A DNA stretch of 36,164 bases, taken from Haliea sp. (GTDB taxonomy: Bacteria; Pseudomonadota; Gammaproteobacteria; Pseudomonadales; Halieaceae). The stretch covers positions 1 to 36,164 of the forward strand of contig PKDD01000176.1 in assembly GCA_002862465.1 (NCBI GenBank), in the 5' to 3' direction. The position numbers and the translations under genes were made by a program. Within the stretch, counting starts at the first letter, position 1. Every line of letters begins with the position of its first letter. Positions 9,334 to 16,599 of this stretch are shown here, piece by piece. The notes below the pieces were generated by a model. It had not been told where the DNA came from and searched no databases. It saw nothing but the letters and a program-made list of their open reading frames with translations.

Positions 9334-9699
9334 AAGTGGCGATTGAAAGCGGATGAAACGAGCGATAAGTCTACCATAAAATTATAAGGCGTTAATTGAT
9401 GATCCTGCGCTAAGGACAACGCTTGGATACAGAAGCGCGTGTATGTGGACTCTAACCTGACGCAGTTACCGTAATAGCGTTGCTGAGTTAAGCCGGTTAT
9501 CGATCCAAATAAAAAAGGTGTTGTCGCTTTGGTAATTTTCAATGAACATTTACTAGAGTTTCAACCAATTATTCCGTATAACCTTATGTTATATATAGAA
9601 TAAAACGACGACTATGAGCTGGTTGTCGTGGTGCAAAAGCGAGCAACCAAAGCGCTGCTAAGTGTCAGTGGACAGTGAATACGTAGTCAGGAATCCCGA
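9334..9699. other. gene-free divergent intergenic region
   Basis: 366 bp between nadA and the first GGDEF-EAL gene. It is AT-rich around 9541-9605 (many TATA-like hexamers, so promoters for either side are likely but none can be picked out). A 7-bp stem (9606-9612 with 9622-9628, one G-U pair) could form a hairpin in the mRNA leader. AGGA at 9689-9692 is the ribosome binding site of the TTG start at 9700. No credible gene is seen. Confidence 0.6.
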
Positions 9700-11406
9700 T
9701 TGGAACAGCACACAGTACTGATCATATCTGAGAACAAGGCTGACCACCTTATTCTGGCCGCCTGCCTAGCGCGCGCTACACCACTGAGATTCGTGCTCGC
9801 GGCTCCAGACGCCATGGAGCGTCCGCTGGAAGCGCTGTTGGATCCTATGATAGATGCGGTGATCATGGGCCATGGGGCTCAAACTGAATATTTGTTACGG
9901 TTGGCAAACAAGAACAATGTCGCAGCCCCACTTATTTTAATGTTGGATGAGTCGGAGCAGACTTTTTTTAGTCAGTTGCGCGAACTAGGCGCTCAAGACT
10001 ATCTCACCCGCGGTCAATTACAGGATACTCTGGTTCACCGCATCCTTGATTACAATATCCAGCTTAAGCAGGCGCGTGAGCAAATTCGACAGTTGTCCAA
10101 CCGCGATACCCTGACTGGCGTGCTGAATCGAGTAGGTTTTCGTGCTCATTTGGAGCGTGCAATGGATCGCTCTAAACGGCATCAGTTCAACACAGCGCTG
10201 CTTTATATCAACATTGATCAATTTACCAACATCAACGACCATTATGGCGAGTCTGATGGCGATGTTATGATCAAGTCGATATCGCAACGTCTGATCAACA
10301 AAATGCGCAGCACTGACAGCATAGCGCGACTGGGCGGTGATGAGTTTGCCATCGTGCTCGAAGATGTAAATTCGACTGCCGACGTCGAACTCATTACCGG
10401 AAAAATGCTTAAATCTATTTCTGCTCCGATGCTTCTCAGTGACCAGCAGGTAGCGGTTGAGGCGAGTATAGGTGTTGCAATTTATCCGAAAGACGGAGGC
10501 GACTTTTCAGATCTGGTGGAACACGCCCGCCGCGCGATGCAGCAGGCTAAGAGTATTGCGGGCGGTCGTTTCGTCTGTTACTCCGAGAACCTTTCCTTTG
10601 ATGTCGAGGGCAATAGTTCACTCACTGCTGAATTGCGCACAGCCGTGCGAAAAAATCAGTTTGAGCTGCATTATCAGCCTCGAATAGACCTTGCCTCTGG
10701 GAATCTGGTGGGACTAGAGGCCCTACTGCGCTGGAATCATCCCGAGCGCGGTCTCCTACTGCCCGGGGATTTTATAGCTGCTTGCGAGGATATGGGGCTC
10801 ATGAAAGCGATCGGCTATCAAGTGATTCAGCATGCTTGCAATGCCCAGATTTGGCTAGAAGAACAGGGTATGAAAAATGTGGATGTTGCAGTGAACATTT
10901 CATTTTCCCAGATTGAGGACGACCCTTTTGTTGAGATTGTCAAAGATATTATCGTACGCAGCGGTGCAAATGGCGCGAAAATTGAGTTCGAATTAACAGA
11001 GTCTACTATTCTACAAAGCTCTGTCGAGATAAAGTCACGTATGAACGAACTGCGCGAGCTTGGGATCTCCTTCTCACTGGATGATTTTGGCACAGGCTTT
11101 TCTCAGCTTAACCACCTTACAGAGTTACCAATTTCTGCGCTGAAGATAGATGCCTGTTTCGTGCGAGACCTTCCTCATAATGAAAACCAAGAAGCGGTCT
11201 GCTGCATGATTATTGAGATGGGGCGTCGACTGGGTCTGGTGGTTGTGGCGGAGGGCGCAGAAACGCATGAGCAAATCCAGTTTCTGCGCGACCATCAATG
11301 CCACCAGGTACAGGGGTTTTATTACAGTCCGGCAATTCCGTTGCAGAATCTACCGCGTTTTGTGCAGGAACACGGTGTGCTGCGTCGCGAACAATTATTG
11401 TCCTGA
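9700..11406 (+). CDS. degenerate receiver - GGDEF - EAL protein (c-di-GMP turnover)
   Basis: 568 residues. Residues ~4-120 look like a response-regulator receiver without its chemistry: the acidic pair after strand 1 reads SEN and the phospho-acceptor Asp is replaced by Gly57 (AVIMGHG). It is therefore probably not phosphorylated. The GGDEF domain has an intact GGDEF at 212-216 and a product-inhibition I-site RxxD at 203-206, exactly five residues upstream. The EAL domain has EAL at 340-342 plus the conserved NISFSQ, ELTES, DDFGTG, LKID, AEGAE and QGF motifs. Both diguanylate cyclase and phosphodiesterase activity are therefore possible on sequence grounds. The TTG start is chosen because AGGA lies 7 nt upstream and an in-frame stop is close by. 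A second GGDEF-EAL gene follows ~240 bp on. Confidence 0.93.
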   Translation: MEQHTVLIISENKADHLILAACLARATPLRFVLAAPDAMERPLEALLDPMIDAVIMGHGAQTEYLLRLANKNNVAAPLILMLDESEQTFFSQLRELGAQDYLTRGQLQDTLVHRILDYNIQLKQAREQIRQLSNRDTLTGVLNRVGFRAHLERAMDRSKRHQFNTALLYINIDQFTNINDHYGESDGDVMIKSISQRLINKMRSTDSIARLGGDEFAIVLEDVNSTADVELITGKMLKSISAPMLLSDQQVAVEASIGVAIYPKDGGDFSDLVEHARRAMQQAKSIAGGRFVCYSENLSFDVEGNSSLTAELRTAVRKNQFELHYQPRIDLASGNLVGLEALLRWNHPERGLLLPGDFIAACEDMGLMKAIGYQVIQHACNAQIWLEEQGMKNVDVAVNISFSQIEDDPFVEIVKDIIVRSGANGAKIEFELTESTILQSSVEIKSRMNELRELGISFSLDDFGTGFSQLNHLTELPISALKIDACFVRDLPHNENQEAVCCMIIEMGRRLGLVVVAEGAETHEQIQFLRDHQCHQVQGFYYSPAIPLQNLPRFVQEHGVLRREQLLS

Positions 11407-11598
11407 GACGATCGGATGGCAGGCAGGTGGTTTGACGACCTCCTCATGATTTTCTGTCCTTCAGAGTGTTTTTTAATTCGCGGGTGCTCCAGAACATATG
11501 CTTTTTAAAGCGGTGCGTCGATCGGAACTTTTTATAGTGGCTGCGTTCACACAAGCATTCACACTAGTAGCGAGACCCTACTAATGATAGCCTATAGT

Positions 11599-11604
11599 TA
11601 TAAT
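11599..11604 (+). promoter_or_regulatory. candidate -10 element (TATAAT) for the second GGDEF-EAL gene
   Basis: A perfect TATAAT lies about 43 bp before the proposed start at 11647. No convincing -35 hexamer is seen 16-18 bp upstream. If used, the transcript would start near 11611 and have a leader of under 40 nt. Sequence resemblance only. Confidence 0.3.
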
Positions 11605-11646
11605 TACAGGGATCAATTCCGCCACCCAATTTAGAGTACAGATCCT

Positions 11647-13437
11647 ATAAGCCATCAAGCTAAAATTCTTGTTGTTGACGATGATCAGAACGTTCGTCTG
11701 CTGACACGCCAGTGTCTGGAAGCAGAGGATATGATGGTCGTTGAAGCTTCTAATGGTCATGAAGCGATAGACATTTTTGTCATTGAAAGACCTGATCTGG
11801 TGTTCATGGATGTAGAGATGCCTGGAATGACGGGTCTTGACGCCTGTCAACGTATCCGAGAGTTGCCTCAGGGTAAAACTATTCCTATTATGATTGTGAC
11901 GGGTTCGGAAGATCGTGAGTCCATAGATAAAGGGTTTGACGCTGGGGCAACTCAGTACAAAACAAAGCCGGTCAACTGGTCATTGTTAGGCCGCGATGTA
12001 CAATACATGCTCCGCGCTAGCTCTGCGTTTAATTCGTTGAAGCGACAGGAGGATCGACTTCGGCACCTCGCTTACTATGACCCCCTTACAAGCCTTCCCA
12101 ATAGACGGAGTTTCAATGAGCAGTTGACTCGTCTGCTGAAGCGTAGTCAACGGCGTGAGACCGTAGCCGCACTGCTTTTTATCGATTTAGATCATTTTAA
12201 GCGGATTAACGATTCGATTGGCCACGCTCGTGGGGATAGTCTGCTGGTGGAAATAGCCAGAAGACTCACGATGGAACTGCGCGAAGAGGATTCGATTAAT
12301 TACTTGTCGGAAAATAGTGCAGCGGATGATAAGGAATCCGCTGCTGCTGAAATTTCTCGATTAGGTGGCGACGAATTCACGGTTGTTTTATCAGATGTGG
12401 ATAATCTGTCTGATATTGAGAAGGTCGCGAAGCGTATTTTGGATTGTCTCTCGCAGCCAATACCTCTGCAGTCACATAACCCTGTGGTGACACCCAGTAT
12501 TGGAATTGCGTTATACCCTCAAGATGGTAAAGATCCAGATATATTGATTCGCAATGCTGATACAGCCATGTATTTTGCCAAGGCAGAAGGCCGAGCTTGC
12601 TACCGATTTTATAATGAGGAGATGAATGCCAAGGCGGTAGAAAAACTAAAAATGGAGGAAGAACTGCGTGACGCGCTGCGTCACTCAGAGCTAGAGCTGC
12701 GCTACCAGCCTCAGGTGAATTCAATAACCGGTGAGGTGGTCAGCATGGAGGCACTTGTCCGCTGGAAGCATCCCAAGCGCGGCATGGTATCGCCAGAAGA
12801 GTTTATTCCGATAGCTGAGAGCACGGGACAAATAATCGAATTGGGTGAGTGGGTAATGGAGGAGGTCGCCAGGAATTGCTTATACTGGGATACGCTCGGC
12901 CTTAGTGCATTCCGTGTTTGTGTCAATATTTCTCCGTTACAGTTTAATCAGGGTAACTTGGCTGATTGGATAGCGGACTTTCTCGCTAAATCTGGTTTGC
13001 CGCCAGAGCGCCTAGAACTCGAGCTTACAGAAAGCGCGATTATGAATGATGCCGAAACTAATATCGCAAAGTTGCGTACATTGAAGTCCCTCGGTATTGA
13101 CCTTGCTGTAGATGACTTTGGTACAGGCTATTCCTCTCTTAGTTATCTAAAGCGTTTTCCGATCGACACACTTAAAATCGACCACAGCTTCGTTAATGAC
13201 TTGAACACACCCGATGGGGCTGCGATTGTTGATGCTATTCTTGGACTCGCGAAAGCACTCAATCTAAGAGTGATTGCAGAGGGCATAGAGAGTGAAAGCC
13301 AATTGGCGTATCTAGTGGGAAAAGGGTGCGACCTATTGCAAGGCTTTTACTTCGCTCGACCGATCTATCCTGAGGATGTGCCCAATATGTTGCAAACGGA
13401 CTTTACTCAACAAATTCAAAAAGTCATGGGCAATTAA
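11647..13437 (+). CDS. receiver - GGDEF - EAL response regulator (c-di-GMP turnover)
   Basis: 596 residues if started at ATA 11647. A complete receiver domain is encoded: KILVVDDDQNVR starts at 11662, the phospho-acceptor is Asp55 (LVFMDVEMPG), and KPVNW is the conserved Lys region. The GGDEF motif is intact at about 240-244. The RxxD (REED) that should sit 5 residues upstream is separated from it by ~24 residues of acidic/Ser-rich insertion. The EAL domain is complete (EAL ~368-370, NISPLQF, ELTES, DDFGTG, LKID, AEGIE, QGF). No ATG, GTG or TTG exists between the in-frame stop at 11632 and the receiver; the first canonical start, ATG 11731, would remove strand 1 and the acidic pocket. ATA 11647 (giving MSHQAKILVVDDD) or ATT 11665 are the options. 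The subtilase gene starts 20 bp after the stop, suggesting cotranscription. Confidence 0.88.
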   Translation: MSHQAKILVVDDDQNVRLLTRQCLEAEDMMVVEASNGHEAIDIFVIERPDLVFMDVEMPGMTGLDACQRIRELPQGKTIPIMIVTGSEDRESIDKGFDAGATQYKTKPVNWSLLGRDVQYMLRASSAFNSLKRQEDRLRHLAYYDPLTSLPNRRSFNEQLTRLLKRSQRRETVAALLFIDLDHFKRINDSIGHARGDSLLVEIARRLTMELREEDSINYLSENSAADDKESAAAEISRLGGDEFTVVLSDVDNLSDIEKVAKRILDCLSQPIPLQSHNPVVTPSIGIALYPQDGKDPDILIRNADTAMYFAKAEGRACYRFYNEEMNAKAVEKLKMEEELRDALRHSELELRYQPQVNSITGEVVSMEALVRWKHPKRGMVSPEEFIPIAESTGQIIELGEWVMEEVARNCLYWDTLGLSAFRVCVNISPLQFNQGNLADWIADFLAKSGLPPERLELELTESAIMNDAETNIAKLRTLKSLGIDLAVDDFGTGYSSLSYLKRFPIDTLKIDHSFVNDLNTPDGAAIVDAILGLAKALNLRVIAEGIESESQLAYLVGKGCDLLQGFYFARPIYPEDVPNMLQTDFTQQIQKVMGN

Positions 13438-13457
13438 TCTCGGACAATTCAGCGCGA

Positions 13458-15470
13458 ATGAAGTTCTTTAAGAACATAATAACAGTTCTGAGCTCTTTGC
13501 TTTTCTGTGCTTCTGTACTGGCTATTGACCCGGATGTTCTGCAGGTAATGTTACAGGGTTCCTCATCGGTTGAGCTCTCGGCACTAGTGGAAGAGAAGGG
13601 GGGGACGGTCACCCACGAGCTCCCCTTAATCAACGCAGTTGGCGCTAAAGTTGACCGTGATCAGCTGCAGCAAATACTGGAATCTTCGCTGGTCACACGC
13701 CACCTTGATGATCTCGCTGCGCCAGAAAAACTGATTGGGGTGCCGGAAGAGGCAGAAGTTTGCAAGGTGCGGGGTCATATCGAACTGGACTTCACGCCAG
13801 ACGGTATAGAGTGGCGCCTTTATAATAAGCTCACCTCGCCTGCCTCAATGTTGAGGCTGGAACTGACTTGGCCTGCCACGCTGGGTCATGTGACCAATAT
13901 TTCTATAGCTAATGCCACCGTTGCGCCAAATCTTTATGATGCGGCGGCGTTAGGTACTTTGGCGATTGATTTTCCCGCCGCTCAAAGGCCGCAATTAAAG
14001 ACGCTAGATACGCTGGCGGTTAGCTTTGAGCGGCCAACATTCGAAGCAGTGCAGTCACTGTTGCGTCAACGCGATTTTACTCTTAAGGCTGTTTTTACAC
14101 AGGGGTGTGCCACTGACCTCGTGCCGGGCTATGAGAGTAATGATGAAGACTTTTATTACAACAGTGCGGCTGGGGTCGATGCGCTGCATCTTCAGGGCAT
14201 TACGGGCAAAGGCATTACCGTGGCGGTGGTGGACTCTGGGTTGTGGGAGCATGACGCACTGGTTAACGACACAACAGGCAGGAATAGGGTGCTAGCCCGA
14301 TACGATGCGCTAACAGATACCCTCAATAGTGAAGTAGTTGACGAGAGTGGTCATGGCACCCATATGTCGAGCATAATCGCGCATAGTGGGAAAACGACAC
14401 GTAGTGGCGGTCCAGCCGGTTCCTATAAAGGGGTGGCGCCTGACGTTAATCTGGTGGCGGTCAAAGTGCTTGACCGGCAGGGACTGGCGCATTTGCTTGA
14501 GATTGTCCGTGCAATCCAGTGGGTCGTCGACAATCGTGAAAAATATGATATTCGTATTCTCAATCTGTCCTTTGCTCAAACGCCCCGTTGGCCTTACTGG
14601 GAGGACCCGGTAAATCAGGCGGTAATGCAGGCTTGGAAGGCCGGTATTACGGTCGTGGCGGCCGCCGGAAATGAGGGCCCCGGAGTGGAGACGATTGGAT
14701 CACCGGGGAATGTTCCCGCTATTATCACGGTAGGGGCGGTCACAGATTCTTGGACGCCCGATAACCGCGATGATGACTATATACCCGACTTCTCATCACG
14801 TGGCCCGACGCCTAGCGGGCATGTAAAACCTGATATTGTATCTTTGGGCGGTCATATGACGGGTCTTATCCGTCCAGAGTCGGCTTTGGCCTTGGAACAG
14901 CCTGAGGACATGCTCCGAACCGGGGAGTTCGTTTCGACGGGTTCCTCGCAGGCCACTGCACTTGTATCGGGGATTGTTGCACTACTCTTGCAATTGGAGC
15001 CGGGCCTCACACCAGATGATGTCAAATGTATGCTAATTACCAGTGCTGAGCCCGCCATAAATAGCGATGGCTTGCTCGCGTACAGTCCGTTTCAGCAGGG
15101 CCACGGTTATGTGACAGCCTCCAGAGCGTTGCTTTTTGGCCGCAATGACTGTGATGGGCGTGGCTTAGGTCTGATGGCGGATACTGAGGATGAGGAGCAC
15201 TCGTATGGGCCGGCTATTATTAAGGCGGATGGCAGTCCCGGTTTGCCCGAGTTTAGGAACAGGGTTTCGCCTGAACCCAGCGAAAAAGGCTTCAGTGAAA
15301 ATCGTCGATGGGGCGTAAAAGATCATATAGAACGGGGCTCCGGGTTGCCTGCAAGCTCGGGGGCCTCAAATGGATTGCCCTTTGATTGGCAAGAGCTTTA
15401 TCTGCAGGAGAAGCGCGTTATCGACAGTCTCGCCCGTAGCGCCTTGCCCGAGCCTGCTTCTTCGCCCTAG
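13458..15470 (+). CDS. exported S8 family (subtilisin-like) serine protease
   Basis: 670 residues with a signal peptide (cleavage likely after SVLA, residue ~22). Residues ~26-85 resemble an I9-type inhibitor propeptide (VEEKGGTVTHELPLINAVGAK). An unrecognised beta-rich stretch of ~130 residues (~95-225) with two cysteines follows. The catalytic domain has Asp259 (VAVVDSG), His299 (DESGHGTHMS), oxyanion Asn405 (AAAGNEGP) and Ser497 (STGSSQATALVSG). The Ser motif departs from the usual GTSMA but keeps the Ser and helix. The last ~110 residues are a Ser/Pro/Glu-rich tail without a known sorting motif. The protein should act in the periplasm or outside the cell. It starts 20 bp behind a c-di-GMP regulator gene and is followed by an exported repeat protein, a possible substrate (inference). 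Confidence 0.92.
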   Translation: MKFFKNIITVLSSLLFCASVLAIDPDVLQVMLQGSSSVELSALVEEKGGTVTHELPLINAVGAKVDRDQLQQILESSLVTRHLDDLAAPEKLIGVPEEAEVCKVRGHIELDFTPDGIEWRLYNKLTSPASMLRLELTWPATLGHVTNISIANATVAPNLYDAAALGTLAIDFPAAQRPQLKTLDTLAVSFERPTFEAVQSLLRQRDFTLKAVFTQGCATDLVPGYESNDEDFYYNSAAGVDALHLQGITGKGITVAVVDSGLWEHDALVNDTTGRNRVLARYDALTDTLNSEVVDESGHGTHMSSIIAHSGKTTRSGGPAGSYKGVAPDVNLVAVKVLDRQGLAHLLEIVRAIQWVVDNREKYDIRILNLSFAQTPRWPYWEDPVNQAVMQAWKAGITVVAAAGNEGPGVETIGSPGNVPAIITVGAVTDSWTPDNRDDDYIPDFSSRGPTPSGHVKPDIVSLGGHMTGLIRPESALALEQPEDMLRTGEFVSTGSSQATALVSGIVALLLQLEPGLTPDDVKCMLITSAEPAINSDGLLAYSPFQQGHGYVTASRALLFGRNDCDGRGLGLMADTEDEEHSYGPAIIKADGSPGLPEFRNRVSPEPSEKGFSENRRWGVKDHIERGSGLPASSGASNGLPFDWQELYLQEKRVIDSLARSALPEPASSP

Positions 15471-15769
15471 CACCCGACGGTTCGCAGTCTCATTAACCCG
15501 ATAGGGTCAACGCCAAGCTGTTCCCAGTGACGCCTACTGAGTAATGTGTCTGTCATTGCTTTGCTTAATTTCACTGCGTTTCATTGTTTTACCAACATGC
15601 TCAAAACATACCCCAAAAAGGGCATATGGATGCCTTCATTTCTTCTGTCTCGAATCGTATAACTACAAAAGCTGATTGAAACTTGGTTTGAATCAGGTCC
15701 CCGATAAGGGGTTGTTTGGAGAATTGACTCCTAAAATCGATTCTGTAATTAGAAAGGCGGGAAGAGATT
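15471..15769. other. intergenic region upstream of the repeat-protein gene
   Basis: 299 bp with no credible gene. TTGACT at 15724-15729 is a good -35-like hexamer, but the best -10-like match (TGTAAT near 15744) is too close, so no promoter is called. CCCC-GATAA-GGGG at 15699-15711 could form a small hairpin. GGCGGGAAGAG just before 15770 is the ribosome binding site. Confidence 0.5.
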
Positions 15770-16351
15770 ATGAACATAAAAACGATTGGATACGCTGGAT
15801 TCGCAAGTATGGCATTGGCATTGCTGGCACCTTCCATAAATGCCGCAGATACTGTGCAGGCAACAGATAAATCAGGCAGTTTAGTGCATCGAGTGAGTCA
15901 CGCTCTAGCTGCCGAAGCACGATACACGGCACCCGTATCATCCTCTGGGAACAAGTGGGCCGTAAAGCCGCTGTCGAACGATAGCAAAGCGATCTGGGCT
16001 GAGTCAGGTAAAGCACAGACCGGTTACAAGTGGGGCGAATCGAATGGTTCAGTGGATCGCAGTCAGCCGATTAGTAATACGTCTGAGCAGGCGGGTAACC
16101 GCTGGGGTCGTCGCAATGTGACTGAGCAGGCGGGTAACCGCTGGGGCCGTCGCAATGTGACCGAGCAGGCGGGTAACCGCTGGGGCCGTCGCAATGTGAC
16201 CGAGCAGGCGGGTAACCGCTGGGGCCGTCGCAATGTGACCGAGCAGGCGGGCAACCGCTGGGGCCGTCGCAATGTGACTGAGCAGGCGGGCAACCGCTGG
16301 GGCCGTCGCAATGTGACTGAGCAGGCGGGTAATCGCTGGGGTCGTCGTTAA
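15770..16351 (+). CDS. small exported protein of tandem 13-residue cationic Trp/Arg repeats
   Basis: 193 residues of unrecognised family. Residues 1-25 are a signal peptide (cleavage predicted at SINA-ADTV). Residues ~26-105 are a low-complexity region with related, degenerate motifs (SGNKWAVK, TGYKWGES). From 16085 the unit EQAGNRWGRRNVT repeats six times in full, plus a seventh copy stopping at WGRR at the C-terminus. Each unit carries three Arg, one Glu and one Trp, so the mature protein is strongly basic. The ribosome binding site (GGGAAGAG) supports ATG 15770. A strong terminator follows 33 bp after the stop, so the gene ends its transcription unit. Function is unknown: options include a secreted matrix or polyanion-binding protein, or a precursor cut at the dibasic Arg-Arg by a protease such as the S8 enzyme upstream. 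Confidence 0.8.
   Translation: MNIKTIGYAGFASMALALLAPSINAADTVQATDKSGSLVHRVSHALAAEARYTAPVSSSGNKWAVKPLSNDSKAIWAESGKAQTGYKWGESNGSVDRSQPISNTSEQAGNRWGRRNVTEQAGNRWGRRNVTEQAGNRWGRRNVTEQAGNRWGRRNVTEQAGNRWGRRNVTEQAGNRWGRRNVTEQAGNRWGRR
16085..16348 (+). repeat. 39-bp in-frame tandem repeat, 6 full copies + 30-bp partial
   Basis: Copies begin at 16085, 16124, 16163, 16202, 16241, 16280 and 16319 (partial). They are contiguous with no spacers, and every difference between copies is synonymous (GGT/GGC, ACT/ACC, AAC/AAT, CGC/CGT). The array lies wholly inside the coding sequence. Open frames on the opposite strand across it are by-products of the 39-bp period. Confidence 0.97.
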
Positions 16352-16383
16352 AGTCGAGGCCATCCCTTTTGTCTCGCTTTAAC

Positions 16384-16417
16384 AAAAATGCTTCCTGCGC
16401 CTGGAAGCATTTTTTTT
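16384..16417 (+). terminator. rho-independent terminator after the repeat-protein gene
   Basis: A stem of at least 8 bp (ATGCTTCC / GGAAGCAT), extended by A-T pairs, closes a 7-nt loop and is followed by an unbroken run of T. It lies 33 bp after the repeat-protein stop. Because of the A-rich 5' side it could also act on the minus strand for the convergent DUF3604 gene. Confidence 0.9.
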
Positions 16418-16599
16418 ATGTCACTGTAACGCTCTCTCCTTGTTCTACAACTTAGCTAACAGCAAGCTCCAGATCTCAGGCACCATTGTTTCCCACGCTA
16501 TACGGGCACGCTCTCAATCACGGCGTAATCGGATTGCTAGCCGCCCCTTGTCGGCGTCATAGGAAAGAACATTGGTGACGCCTGCGGTTTCGTCTGTGT

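Noticed and set aside
9606-9628. Hairpin as a terminator or riboswitch
   Set aside because: The stem has a G-U pair, no T tract follows, and no known riboswitch core is recognisable.
16085-16348. CRISPR-like direct repeats
   Set aside because: Copies are directly contiguous without spacers and are coding.
16049-16385. Three long overlapping open frames on the minus strand across the repeat array
   Set aside because: A 39-bp period is a multiple of three, so a frame open through one unit stays open in all. They have no ribosome binding site, and the plus-strand frame has a signal peptide, synonymous-only variation and a terminator.
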